Source: Umezawaea tangerina (GTDB lineage: Bacteria; Actinomycetota; Actinomycetes; Mycobacteriales; Pseudonocardiaceae). From it: a DNA stretch of 64,000 nucleotides. A program made the position numbers and the translations under genes. Positions 37,110 to 47,598 of the stretch are shown in pieces. The first letter of the stretch is position 1. The number at the start of each line of letters is the position of its first letter. Where the stretch lies: NCBI RefSeq assembly GCF_003002815.1, contig NZ_PVTF01000003.1, forward strand, positions 310,001 to 374,000. Reading direction: 5' to 3'. The notes under the pieces are model-generated. The model had not been told where the DNA came from and searched no databases. It was given only the letters and a program-made list of their open reading frames with translations.

Positions 37110-38256
37110 CAGGGCGAGGAGGCAGTTCCTCACGCAGGTGACGGCGATCGTCGCGGCCCCGGTGCTGCTGCTCGGCGCGCTCGCCCTCGTGTGCCTGCAC
37201 CGGGGTGTGCTGGGCGCCGCGGGGTGCGGGCCGCTGCGGATCGCGGGGCTCGCGGTGTTCGGCGTGGAGGAGCCGGAGGTCGTCTGCACCTCCATCCCCT
37301 TCGGCGCGGACATCCCCAGCTGGACGCTCGGGCTGACCTCGTCGGTCGCCGTCGCGCTCTACCTCGTGCTCGCGAGCAGGCTGCGCAACATCGAGGGCGA
37401 CCTGGTGGCCACGGGACTCCTCGACTCGGACGAGCTGTCGAAGGAGCCCCTGCGCGGGCACATGGCGAAGATGCGCAAGGGGCTGAGCGTCTCCATCGCG
37501 ACGCAGCTGCTCTTCTTCCTCCCGGTGCTGCTGCTCGGCGTGCTGTTCTACGTCTTCGTGAACGGCCACAACCACATGTTCGCGGACCTGCCGCTGATCC
37601 AGGGGGCCGGGCACGTCACGCAGGCCACCGAGAGCGCCTACCGCGAGAGCTGGTGGGCGAACTGGGACCGGCACCCGGTCCTGGGGGTCGCCTGGATCCT
37701 CATCGGTTCCGTCGGCGCGTACTTCGCCGTCAAGCAGGGCTACCTGTACTGGCGCCTGTCCAAGCTGTTCGTCAAGGGTGCGGAGCTGGCCGTGCTGAAC
37801 TACATCCCGGCCCGGCTGAACCGCGACCACGGGTGGCGCCCGGTGGGGCGGGTGATCAGCCTGTCCTACGTGGCGGCGCTGAACTTCCTCACGTCGCTGA
37901 TCGCCCTGCTCTACATGCTCAAGGACCCGGACGCCGGTCTCTTCCGCAACCTGGTGCTGGCGGGCTTCGCGATCCTGGGCACCGGGCTGAACATCCGGTT
38001 CGTGTACTCGATGATCAGCTGCGTCCGGCAGGCGCACGGGAAGACGGTGGACATCGAGCTGAACGAGCTCAACCACAGCATCGAGAGGGCCGGCGCGGTG
38101 GACGCCGCGGTCCCGCTGGAGATCCGCGGCGAGCAGCTGGCGTCCGCGCCGCCCTACCCGATCAAGGGCAGGATCCTGCGGTCGCTGTCGTTCGCACCGG
38201 GCCTGGTCGCGGCGACCAAGCTGGTGCACGACGCGTTCGGGCTGATCGTCACCTGA
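37102..38256 (+). CDS. multi-pass membrane protein of unknown function
   Basis: A 384-residue protein with about six hydrophobic segments (near 11-32, 73-90, 130-155, 195-212, 250-275 and 285-305) and a charged C-terminal domain containing VDIELNELNHSIERAG. The GTG at 37102 has GGAGGAAG upstream and overlaps the hydrolase stop by 8 bases. No family was recognised. Coupling to the hydrolase suggests a joint role at the membrane. Confidence 0.75.
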   Translation: MRDRARRQFLTQVTAIVAAPVLLLGALALVCLHRGVLGAAGCGPLRIAGLAVFGVEEPEVVCTSIPFGADIPSWTLGLTSSVAVALYLVLASRLRNIEGDLVATGLLDSDELSKEPLRGHMAKMRKGLSVSIATQLLFFLPVLLLGVLFYVFVNGHNHMFADLPLIQGAGHVTQATESAYRESWWANWDRHPVLGVAWILIGSVGAYFAVKQGYLYWRLSKLFVKGAELAVLNYIPARLNRDHGWRPVGRVISLSYVAALNFLTSLIALLYMLKDPDAGLFRNLVLAGFAILGTGLNIRFVYSMISCVRQAHGKTVDIELNELNHSIERAGAVDAAVPLEIRGEQLASAPPYPIKGRILRSLSFAPGLVAATKLVHDAFGLIVT

Positions 38257-38257
38257 C

Positions 38258-39703
38258 CTACAGCTGGATGCCCGTCAGCACGGTCGTCCGCTCCTCGGTG
38301 AAGTCCTCCATCGCCGAGCGCACCCCTTCGCGCCCGGTCCCGGAGCCCTTCACGCCGCCGTAGGGCATCTGGTCGGCGCGGTAGGACGGCACGTCGCCGA
38401 TGATCACGCCGCCGACCTCCAGCTCCGCCGCCGCGTCGAAGGCGACCTTCAGGTCGCGCGTGAACACGCCGGCCTGCAACCCGTACTCGGTCGCGTTGGC
38501 CTGGTCGAAGGCCTCCTCGACGCTGTCCACGACGGACACCGCGAGCACCGGGCCGAAGGCTTCCTGGTGCCACACCTTGGCTTCGGCGGGGACGTCCTCC
38601 AGGACGGTCGGTTCGACGGAGGTCCCGGAGCGGCCGCCGCCGACGTGCAGCCTGGCGCCGAGCGACACCGCCTCGTCGATCCACTCCTTGACCCGCACCG
38701 CGTTGTCCTCGTCGATCAGCGGGCCCACCTCGACCTCGGGGTCGTGCGGGTCGCCGGTCTTCAACGCGCCGACGGCGGCGACGAGCTTCGGCACGAACTC
38801 GGCGGCGACCGACCGGTGCACGATCACGCGCTGGACGGCGATGCACGACTGGCCGGCCTGGTAGTTGCCGAACGTGGCGATGCGGGAGGCCGCGTGGTCG
38901 AGGTCGGGCCAGTCCGCGCAGACGATGGCGGCGCTGTTGCTGCCCAGCTCCATCACCACGTGCTTGCGCGGGGCGTCGTCCATCAGCGACCAGCCGACAC
39001 CGGTGGAGCCGGTGAACGAGATGACGGGCAGCCGTTCGTCGGTCACCAGCGCCTTCATGTCGCCGCCGCGCACCGGCAGCACCGAGAACACGCCGTCGGG
39101 CAGGTCGGTCTCGGCGAGCAGCTCACCCAGCAGCAGCGCGGACAACGGGGTCGCGGACGCGGGCTTGACGACCACCGGGGCGCCGACGGCGAGTGCGGGC
39201 GCGACCTTGTGCGCGACCAGGTTCAGCGGGAAGTTGAACGGTGCCACGGCGAGCACGGGTCCGCGCGGCACCCGGCGGACCAGCGCCATCCGGCCGACGC
39301 CGTTGGGGTCGGTGTCCAGCCGCTGGAGGTCGCCGGTGAACCGGCGGGCCTCCTCGGCGGCGAACTTGAAAGTGCTCACCGCGCGGGTGACCTCGATCTC
39401 GGCCCACTTGAGCGGCTTGCCGTTCTCGGCGGTGATCGTCTCCGCGATCTCCTCGGCCCGCTCGGCCAGCGCCCTGGACACGTGCTCCAGCGCCGCCGCC
39501 CGCACGTGCGCGGGCGTGCGCCGGAACTCCTTGGCCACCGCGGCCGCGGCCGCTACCGCCCGTTCCACCTGCTCCGGTCCGGGCACGGCGACCGAGGCCA
39601 CCTCGGTCCCGTCGTACGGGTGGTGCACGGTGATCTCCTGCGCACCCTGTTCGGGGTGGCCGGCGATCCAGCAGGGCCGGGGCTGCGGGGTGATCGCGTC
39701 CAT
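38258..39703 (-). CDS. aldehyde dehydrogenase
   Basis: A 481-residue NAD(P)+ dependent dehydrogenase. Motifs in order: PFNFPLNLVAHKVAPAL (Asn of the oxyanion site), VISFTGSTGVGWSL (cofactor turn), VMELGSNSAAIV (general base Glu), NYQAGQSCIAVQRV (catalytic Cys), and EAFGPVLAV near the C-terminus. The ELGSN segment differs slightly from the usual ELGGK/N, as in NADP+-dependent or phenylacetaldehyde-type members. The ATG at 39703 gives MDAITPQPRPCWIAG. The substrate is not determinable. Confidence 0.92.
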   Translation of the reverse strand: MDAITPQPRPCWIAGHPEQGAQEITVHHPYDGTEVASVAVPGPEQVERAVAAAAAVAKEFRRTPAHVRAAALEHVSRALAERAEEIAETITAENGKPLKWAEIEVTRAVSTFKFAAEEARRFTGDLQRLDTDPNGVGRMALVRRVPRGPVLAVAPFNFPLNLVAHKVAPALAVGAPVVVKPASATPLSALLLGELLAETDLPDGVFSVLPVRGGDMKALVTDERLPVISFTGSTGVGWSLMDDAPRKHVVMELGSNSAAIVCADWPDLDHAASRIATFGNYQAGQSCIAVQRVIVHRSVAAEFVPKLVAAVGALKTGDPHDPEVEVGPLIDEDNAVRVKEWIDEAVSLGARLHVGGGRSGTSVEPTVLEDVPAEAKVWHQEAFGPVLAVSVVDSVEEAFDQANATEYGLQAGVFTRDLKVAFDAAAELEVGGVIIGDVPSYRADQMPYGGVKGSGTGREGVRSAMEDFTEERTTVLTGIQL

Positions 39704-39707
39704 GGCG

Positions 39708-40434
39708 TCAACGGTATGCCAGTCCGGCGAGACTGGCGCGGATGTAGTCGACGTGGGAGAGGTAGTGCTCGTCGTGCTCCTCGGCCCGCTGGACGTGGAA
39801 CGCCGGATCCTCCCTGATGGCGCGCACCATGTCGGCGAGCCGCGCCAGGACCCGGTCCACCAGGCCGTCACCCGGACAGCCGTACTCCGCGCAGAACAGC
39901 CGGGCCCTGCGCCACTGCTCCTCGGGGGTGCCGAACGCCGGTGAGAACGGTGCCAGGCAGTACACCGCGTAGGCCACGTCCCACCACCGCGGCGCAGGGT
40001 GGGCGGTGTCGAAGTCGATCACGCCCACCGGCAGGCCGTCGGCGAACACGACGTTGTAGGGCGCCAGGTCGCCGTGGCAGACGACCTCGGCGGGCTCGCG
40101 CGCCGGGAACTGCCAGCCGGACGTGCCCACCAGGTCGACCGACGCGTCGTGCAGCCGCCGCACCATCCGGGCGTAGGCGACGAGCGTGTCGTCCCCCCCG
40201 CAACGCCGGGGGGATCGGCGGGTGGCCAACCTCACCCGGCAGGTACGACAGCACCTCGCGCCCCTGGTCGTCGATGCCGTGCACCCGCGGCACGAACCCC
40301 GTGGGAGCCAAGAGCCGCAACAGCTCGTGCACGCGGGGAGCCCACGGACCGGCCGGGCGGCGCACCGTCGCGCCCACCCTCACCACCTCGTTCAGACCGC
40401 CTCCGGTCAGCGCTTCTTCGTCCACGTCTGACAT
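39708..40434 (-). pseudogene. aminoglycoside phosphotransferase-like kinase gene, frameshifted at a G7 run
   Basis: The N-terminal part (from ATG 40434, [13 protein letters not shown], to YLPGEVGHPPIPPALRGG) and the C-terminal part (DDTLVAYARMVRRLHDA onward, with catalytic CHGDLAPYNVVF and metal-binding VIDFDTAHP) lie in different frames. They meet at a run of seven C on the plus strand (40193-40199); removing one base restores a continuous ~240-residue APH-family protein. This is either a real inactivating or phase-variable frameshift or a sequence error. Family members phosphorylate small molecules such as choline, homoserine or aminoglycosides. The start lies only 9 bases from the divergent guaA start. 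Confidence 0.8.
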
Positions 40435-40443
40435 CCTTGCCGC

Positions 40444-42003
<1,560 letters not shown>

Positions 42004-42015
42004 CCTCCTGACACG

Positions 42016-42059
42016 GCGAGAAGGCCGTGACCCCGAGGTGGGGGTCACGGCCTTCTCGC
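42016..42059 (+). terminator. terminator after guaA
   Basis: GCGAGAAGGCCGTGACCCC pairs perfectly (19 bp) with 42041-42059 around a 6-base loop; it may also stop the convergent minus-strand transcript. Confidence 0.88.
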
Positions 42060-42076
42060 GTGAGTGGGGAAGGTGG

Positions 42077-42283
42077 TTACCGGCGTTGGCGGAGCACGGA
42101 CCCGGCCAGCAGGCCGAGGCCGATCACGATCGCCCCGCCCGCGACCACCCAGCGCAGGTCGAGGAAGTCCGGCCAGTAGTCCCCGCCGGTGAGCACGAAC
42201 CCGGCGGCCAGCAGGGCCCCCACCCCGAACACGAAAGCCACGATGTCGAAGCCGCCCCGCGGCTCGATCTCCTGGTCAGCCAC
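42077..42283 (-). CDS. small two-pass membrane protein linked to the PspC/LiaF-like gene
   Basis: A 68-residue protein with two hydrophobic segments (about 14-32 and 45-62), an acidic N-terminus (ADQEIEPRGG) and a basic end (VLRQRR). The GTG at 42283 overlaps the preceding gene's stop by 8 bases, so it is translationally coupled to the PspC-domain protein. No family was recognised; it may be a small subunit of the envelope-stress module. Confidence 0.7.
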   Translation of the reverse strand: MADQEIEPRGGFDIVAFVFGVGALLAAGFVLTGGDYWPDFLDLRWVVAGGAIVIGLGLLAGSVLRQRR

Positions 42284-43493
42284 GCTTCACCTCCACGTCC
42301 CCCACGCCGTTGCGCACGTGCAGCAGGATCTTCAGCCCACCCGGACCGTCGGTGCCGACGTCCTTCGTCTCGACCTGCGCGTCGGTCCCGTTGCTCTCCT
42401 GGCCGAGGCACTGCACGGAACCGAGGTCGGCCTCGCAGCGCACCTCGACGTCGGCGGTCCTCGGCACGGTCACCTGGAGGGTGCCGACGACCGACCGGAC
42501 CTCGGTCTCCACCTGGCCGGCGTTCGGCAGCCCGGTCAGGTCCAGCTGGATGCTGCCCGCCTTGAGGACGTACTCGCTGTCCACCTCCGCGATCGAGGTC
42601 GGCCGCGGGTTGAGGTCGCCGACGCGCCCGTTCCCGTTGAGGTCGGCCAGGTTCACCACGGTGCCCAGCACGCCGACCAGGCTCAGCGGGACGACCAGGC
42701 CGATCAGCCCGCGCCCGCCCCTGGTGAACGCGCCCACCAGCAGGCCGACGCCCATGACGCCCAGGACCGCGCCCAGGGTGTGCAGAGGGGTGAACCAGGT
42801 TTCGCCGCGACCGGTGATCACCGCGGTCGCCACCACCATCAGCGACAGGCCGAGGGTGATGCCGGTGACCGGCGACTTGCGCTTGCGGTACCGGCGCACC
42901 GGTGCGGGCGGCGGTGCGGGTGCCACGGCCTGGCCCGGTTCGGGCAGGTCCCAGGCGAACGGCGCCGCGCCCAGCGGGTCCCACGCCGGAGGGGTGTCGG
43001 TCTTCTCCTGGCCCATCTCGGTCACCTGCTCCGCGCTGGAGGTCGTCGTGATCGGCGCCGGTCGGTTGACCGCGCCGCGGTTGAGGTGCAGCAGGTAGAC
43101 GGCGCCGACGGAGAGCAGCACGCCCGCCACCATCGTGAAGCCGCCGTCGAAGAAGAACCCGGTCGCCGGGAACAGCGCCAGGCAGAGCAGCACCGTCAGC
43201 GGGATCGGCGTCGAGCTGCGGCCCTGGCCGATCAGCGCCTCGACGGGCGAGACCTCGTCGTCCTCCTGGGGCAGCCCGAGCCAGCCCAGCAGGTAGATGA
43301 ACACACCGGCACCGTTGCACAACGCCATCGCGACGAAAGCGACCCGCACGATCACCGGGTCGATCCGGTACCGCTCCGCGATGCCCTCGGCCACACCGGC
43401 GATCTTGCGCCCGCGGTGCGGCCGTCTGGGCCTGCTGGCCCAGAAGTCCTTCAGCGTCTCCTCGACGCCGGCAGCTGTCACGTTCCCACTCAC
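42276..43493 (-). CDS. PspC-domain membrane protein with LiaF-like C-terminal domain
   Basis: A 405-residue protein. The N-terminal PspC domain (KIAGVAEGIAERYRIDPVIVRVAFVAMALCNGAGVFIYLLGWLGLP) is followed by further membrane segments to about residue 275. The C-terminal domain (YVLKAGSIQLDLTGL, VGTLQVTVPRTADVEVRCEADLG, HVRNGVGDVEVKRG) has the repetitive beta pattern of LiaF/DUF4097 proteins. LiaF is the inhibitory partner of the LiaSR two-component system. The gene is divergent from a PspC-histidine kinase/response regulator pair, so it is the probable sensor/inhibitor of that system. GTG at 43493. Confidence 0.85.
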   Translation of the reverse strand: MSGNVTAAGVEETLKDFWASRPRRPHRGRKIAGVAEGIAERYRIDPVIVRVAFVAMALCNGAGVFIYLLGWLGLPQEDDEVSPVEALIGQGRSSTPIPLTVLLCLALFPATGFFFDGGFTMVAGVLLSVGAVYLLHLNRGAVNRPAPITTTSSAEQVTEMGQEKTDTPPAWDPLGAAPFAWDLPEPGQAVAPAPPPAPVRRYRKRKSPVTGITLGLSLMVVATAVITGRGETWFTPLHTLGAVLGVMGVGLLVGAFTRGGRGLIGLVVPLSLVGVLGTVVNLADLNGNGRVGDLNPRPTSIAEVDSEYVLKAGSIQLDLTGLPNAGQVETEVRSVVGTLQVTVPRTADVEVRCEADLGSVQCLGQESNGTDAQVETKDVGTDGPGGLKILLHVRNGVGDVEVKRG

Positions 43494-43603
43494 GTCGTCG
43501 AGTCTGCTGCGCCGACCCGCCGCGCACATCGGGGGAGCACCCTGAACCCCGACTCGGGTGGAACCCTGATGACCCGCATCCGGGCACGTGTGACGATCGT
43601 GGG

Positions 43604-44845
43604 GTGAGTTCGCAGGTGGAGACGGCAGCGGCGGCGGGCGTGGAGGTCGCGGTCCGCAGGCGCCGCAACGGGCGCGTGGTCGCCGGGGTGGCGGGCGGTG
43701 TCGCCGACCACCTCGGCGTCGAGGTGTTCTGGGTGCGCGCGGTGTTCGCGGCGCTGACGGCCCTCAACGGCGTCGGCGTGATCGCGTACGGGCTGCTGTG
43801 GGTCTTCGTGCCGCAGCGGCCCGTGGACTCGCCGGGGGAGGCGCCGACCAAGCCGAAGGAACGCCAGCAGGCCATCGGTCTGCTGGCGCTCGGCCTCGGC
43901 GCGGCGGTGCTGGTCACGCTGCTCACGGGGGCGGTCAGCGGCTGGGTCGTCGGCCCGCTGGCGGTGGCGCTGGTGGGCGCGGCCGTGGTGTGGCGCGAGG
44001 CGGACGAGGCGCAGCGCCGCCGTTGGCGGGACGGGGCCCGCAGCGGGGTGCTCGGCCGGAGCGGCCGGTCGGCGCTGATCCGGATCGCGTCCGGCGTCTG
44101 CCTGGTCGCGCTCGGCATCGGGGTGCTGCTGTTCAGCACCTACCAGCTCGACCAGATCCAGTTCGCGCTCGTCGCGGTGCTCGCCACGCTGGCGGGCGTC
44201 GCGCTGCTCACCGTGCCGCTGTGGATCAAGCTGGTGAACGACCTCGACGAGGAGCGCCGGGCCCGCATCCGCACCGAGGAGAAGGCCGAGATCGCCGCGC
44301 ACCTGCACGACTCCGTGCTCCAGACGCTGGCCCTGATCCAGAAGCAGGCCGAGGCGCCGCGCGAGGTCCGCAGGCTCGCCCGCGGCCAGGAGCGGCAGCT
44401 GCGGGACTGGCTCTACGGCCGCGACTTCGGCGAGAACGCCCGTCCCACCACGGTGTCCGCCGCCATCGCGCTGGCCTCGGGGGAGGTCGAGGACACGTTC
44501 GCGATCTCGGTGCAGCAGGTCGTCGTCGGCGACTGCGACCTCGACCACAACCTGCTGGCCATGGTGCAGGCCGCGCGCGAGGCGATGGTCAACGCCGCCA
44601 AGCACGCCGGGGTCGCCGAGATCAGCGTCTACGGCGAGGTGGAGGCCGACAGCGTCACCGTGTTCGTGCGGGACCGGGGCCAGGGTTTCGACCCTGGGGC
44701 GGTTCCGGAGGACCGGCATGGCCTCGCCGACTCGATCCGGGGGAGAATGGCCCGGCACGGTGGGGAGGCCAAGGTGCGCACGAGCCCCGGAGAGGGGACC
44801 GAGGTGCACTTGGAGATGCCGAGGAAGCAGGAGGCCAGGTCATGA
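43604..44845 (+). CDS. PspC-domain sensor histidine kinase
   Basis: A 413-residue kinase. It opens with a PspC domain (about 17-70: RRRRNGRVVAGVAGGVADHLGVEVFWVRAVFAAL) and has four to five membrane segments. The HisKA_3 box EIAAHLHDSVLQTLALIQ carries the phospho-acceptor His, and the ATPase domain has AAREAMVNAAKHAG (N box) and DRGQGFDP (G box). GTG 43604. The response regulator overlaps by 4 bp. Fusion of PspC to a NarL-type kinase is known in actinobacteria and points to envelope stress sensing. Confidence 0.9.
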   Translation: MSSQVETAAAAGVEVAVRRRRNGRVVAGVAGGVADHLGVEVFWVRAVFAALTALNGVGVIAYGLLWVFVPQRPVDSPGEAPTKPKERQQAIGLLALGLGAAVLVTLLTGAVSGWVVGPLAVALVGAAVVWREADEAQRRRWRDGARSGVLGRSGRSALIRIASGVCLVALGIGVLLFSTYQLDQIQFALVAVLATLAGVALLTVPLWIKLVNDLDEERRARIRTEEKAEIAAHLHDSVLQTLALIQKQAEAPREVRRLARGQERQLRDWLYGRDFGENARPTTVSAAIALASGEVEDTFAISVQQVVVGDCDLDHNLLAMVQAAREAMVNAAKHAGVAEISVYGEVEADSVTVFVRDRGQGFDPGAVPEDRHGLADSIRGRMARHGGEAKVRTSPGEGTEVHLEMPRKQEARS

Positions 44846-45504
44846 CCGAGGGCAAGAGGGTCAGGGTGTTCCTGGTCGACGACCACGCGCTGTTCCGCGC
44901 GGGGGTCAGGGCCGAGCTGGACTCGATCAGCGACGAGATCGAGGTGGTCGGCGAGGCGGGCTCCGTCGGCGAGGCGGTGGCCGGGATCGGCCACCACAAG
45001 CCGGACGTGGTGCTGCTCGACGTCCACATGCCCGACGGCGGTGGCGCCGCGGTGCTCGCCCAGGTGCGGACCGCCCTGCCGGACGTGGTGTTCCTCGCCC
45101 TGTCGGTCTCCGACGCCGCCGAGGACGTCATCGCGGTCATCCGCGCGGGCGCCCGCGGGTACGTGACGAAGACGATCTCCAGCCAGGAGCTGGTGCGCGC
45201 GGTCGTGCGGGTGTCCGACGGCGACGCGGTGTTCTCGCCGCGGCTCGCGGGCTTCGTGCTGGACGCGTTCGCCGACCGGCCCGGCGCGGCCCCGATCCGG
45301 GACCCCGAGCTGGACCTGCTGACCCCGCGCGAGCGGGACGTGCTGCGGCTGCTGGCCCGCGGCTACGCGTACAAGGAGATCGCCTCCGAGCTGTTCATCT
45401 CGGTGAAGACGGTCGAGACCCACGTGTCGAGCGTGCTGCGCAAGACGCAGCTGTCGAACCGGTACGAGCTGTCCCGCTGGGCGTCCGACCGCAGGCTGGT
45501 CTGA
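44842..45504 (+). CDS. NarL/LuxR-family response regulator
   Basis: A 220-residue regulator. The receiver has VDDH, the phospho-acceptor Asp in VVLLDVHMPDGGG and Lys in YVTKTIS. The C-terminal HTH is LTPRERDVLRLLARGYAYKEIASELFISVKTVETHVSSVLRK. ATG overlaps the kinase stop. It probably regulates the divergent PspC/LiaF-like gene and other envelope functions. Confidence 0.94.
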   Translation: MTEGKRVRVFLVDDHALFRAGVRAELDSISDEIEVVGEAGSVGEAVAGIGHHKPDVVLLDVHMPDGGGAAVLAQVRTALPDVVFLALSVSDAAEDVIAVIRAGARGYVTKTISSQELVRAVVRVSDGDAVFSPRLAGFVLDAFADRPGAAPIRDPELDLLTPRERDVLRLLARGYAYKEIASELFISVKTVETHVSSVLRKTQLSNRYELSRWASDRRLV

Positions 45505-45544
45505 GCTCCGTCCGAAGAGGACACGACGTTTCCCGGAAGAGGAC

Positions 45545-46177
45545 ATGACAGCGCACGTCTCGTCCACCGCCGTGCACCGCTCCGCCCGGTTCGCCACGGA
45601 GGTGCTGGCACCGTGGGTGTGGGTGCTCACGCTGCCGTTCGCCGTGGCTGCCGCCGCGACGCGGTCGCTGTGGCCCACCGTGCTGTGGGGTCTCGTCGTC
45701 GCGGTCACCGCCTCGGTCATCCCGATGGTGGTGATCGTGCGCGGCGCCCGCGGCGGGCGCTGGGACGGCCACCACGTCACCAACCGCGAGGGCAGGCTGG
45801 TCCCGCTGGTCGTGGCGGGCGGCTCGCTGGCCGTCGGCATCGCCGTGCTGCTGCTCGGGCGCGCGCCGCACGAGATGCTCGCGTTGGCGGGCAGCATGTT
45901 CGCGTCGCTGGTCGTGAGCATGGCGATCACGTTCGGCCTGAAGTGGAAGGTGTCGCTGCACGCGGCCGTGGCGTTCGCCGCCGTGGTGGTGGGAGCGGTG
46001 GTCCACGGACCGTGGCTGCTGCTGCTCGCCGTGCCCGCGGTGTTCGTGGCGTGGTCGCGGGTCGAGCTGGGCGACCACACGACGGCGCAGGTGTTGGTGG
46101 GCTCGGTGATGGGCGTCGTCGTGGGCGGTGGCGGGTACGCGCTGCTCGAGGTGCTGCTCAGAGCTTCGCCGAACTGA
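45545..46177 (+). CDS. PAP2-like membrane phosphatase
   Basis: A 210-residue protein with five to six membrane segments. The end carries WSRVELGDHTTAQVLVGSVMG, matching the PAP2 S-R-x5-H-T-x-x-Q-V-x-x-G motif, and KWKVSLHAAV supplies the S-x-H element; the first K-x6-R-P motif is degraded. It may dephosphorylate an isoprenoid or phosphatidate lipid. ATG 45545, 40 bases after the response regulator. Its 3' end overlaps that of the convergent kinase gene by 20 bases. Confidence 0.78.
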   Translation: MTAHVSSTAVHRSARFATEVLAPWVWVLTLPFAVAAAATRSLWPTVLWGLVVAVTASVIPMVVIVRGARGGRWDGHHVTNREGRLVPLVVAGGSLAVGIAVLLLGRAPHEMLALAGSMFASLVVSMAITFGLKWKVSLHAAVAFAAVVVGAVVHGPWLLLLAVPAVFVAWSRVELGDHTTAQVLVGSVMGVVVGGGGYALLEVLLRASPN

Positions 46178-47537
46178 TGATCTTCGGCTTCCCGTCGAAC
46201 TCCTGCACGCCGACCCGGTAGGTCTCGGTGCTCGTGGCGCCCTTCTCGGTGAACTGGACCTCGATGTCCACCACGAAGCCGTTCTCCGCGGTCACCACGT
46301 CGACCAGGTTGCCGGTGACCTTCTCCCACTGGCCCCAGAACGCCTGGTACTGCTCGATCGGCGGCCGGTAGTCCGGGGCGAGGTTCTCCCACGCCTTGCG
46401 CGGGTCGGCGCCCACCGACCGGTAGTGGTCGCGCACGAAGTTGGCGGCCTTGGCCGCGGTGAGCCCGGCCTGGGCGGGTCCGGTGGTCGACGGGCCCTGG
46501 CCGTCGCCGGGCCTGCCGTCGTCCACCGGGGTGGTCGTGGTCGCGCCGCCCTGGTTCGCCGCGCTGTCGTTGCGGGTGTCGTTCGCGGGCGGCAGGTAGA
46601 TCAGCACGCCCGCCACGGAGGCGGCCAGGACCACGGCGGCGACGGCGGGCGCGAGCCACTTCTGCCGGGTCTTCGCCTTGGTGGGCTCCGGTTCGGGCTC
46701 GGGAGCGGCCGCCACGGCGACCGCGCTCCGGGGAGCGGAGGTGGTGCCCGCGAGCAGCTTGACCAGCTCGGCGGCGGTCGGCCGCAGAGCCGGGTCGGTG
46801 GCCAGCAGCCGGGTCATCGGCCCGGTCAACGGGCCCGAGCGCATCGGCCGGTCGATCTGGCCGGTCGCCGCCCGGTAGATCAGGCCGAGGTTGTTGTCCG
46901 TCGGCCCGTAGGGCGAGCGGTCCTCGGTCATCGCGTAGAGGGTCGCGCCGAGGGAGAACATGTCCGACCTGGCGTCCGGCGTCTCGCCGCGGGCCACCTC
47001 GGGCGGCAGGTAGGCGGGGGTGCCGGAGATCATCCCGGCCTCGGTGAGCGTGCCGTCGCCGACCGCCTTGGAGATGCCGAAGTCGGTGAGCTTCACGGTG
47101 CCCTCGTGGCCGATCAGCACGTTGCCGGGCTTCACGTCCCGGTGCACGATGCCCGCCCGGTGCGCCGCGGCCAGCGCGGCCGCGACCCGGCCGCCGATCC
47201 GCGCGGCCTCCGCCGGGTTCATCGGGCCGTGCTCGGCCAGCACGGCGGCGAGGCTGCGGGACGGCAGGTACTCCATCACCAGCCAGGGCAGGCCGTCCTC
47301 GACGACGACGTCGTACACGCCGACCGCGTTCGGGTGCTGGAGCCGGGCGGCGATGCGCGCCTCGCGCATGGCGCGGGTGCGGGCGAGCTCCCTGGCCGCG
47401 GGGTCGCCGTCGGGGAGCTTGAGCTGCTTGACCGCGACCTCGCGGTGCAGCAGCTCGTCGCGGGCCCGCCAGACGACGCCCATCGCCCCGGCGCCGATCT
47501 CGCCGAGGAGGAGGTATCGACCGCCGACCGCGTTCAC
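46158..47537 (-). CDS. PknB-type Ser/Thr kinase with extracytoplasmic domain (kinase 1)
   Basis: A 459-residue transmembrane kinase. The catalytic domain has the glycine loop GAGAMGVVW, K37 in AVKQLK, HRDVKPGN, DFGISK, an activation loop with SGTPAYLPPE, and is followed by one membrane segment (about 295-317). The external ~110 residues include ANFVRDHYRSVGADPRKAWENL and YQAFWGQWEKV, a small domain also seen in kinase 2, kinase 3 and two kinase-less neighbours. No PASTA repeats are present. GTG 47537. A ligand and substrates are unknown. Confidence 0.92.
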   Translation of the reverse strand: MNAVGGRYLLLGEIGAGAMGVVWRARDELLHREVAVKQLKLPDGDPAARELARTRAMREARIAARLQHPNAVGVYDVVVEDGLPWLVMEYLPSRSLAAVLAEHGPMNPAEAARIGGRVAAALAAAHRAGIVHRDVKPGNVLIGHEGTVKLTDFGISKAVGDGTLTEAGMISGTPAYLPPEVARGETPDARSDMFSLGATLYAMTEDRSPYGPTDNNLGLIYRAATGQIDRPMRSGPLTGPMTRLLATDPALRPTAAELVKLLAGTTSAPRSAVAVAAAPEPEPEPTKAKTRQKWLAPAVAAVVLAASVAGVLIYLPPANDTRNDSAANQGGATTTTPVDDGRPGDGQGPSTTGPAQAGLTAAKAANFVRDHYRSVGADPRKAWENLAPDYRPPIEQYQAFWGQWEKVTGNLVDVVTAENGFVVDIEVQFTEKGATSTETYRVGVQEFDGKPKIISSAKL

Positions 47538-47598
47538 TCGATCAGGCTAGCTGGCGGTCCGGCCGCGAGCGACGCGCCCGGCGTCTCAAATGCCCCGG

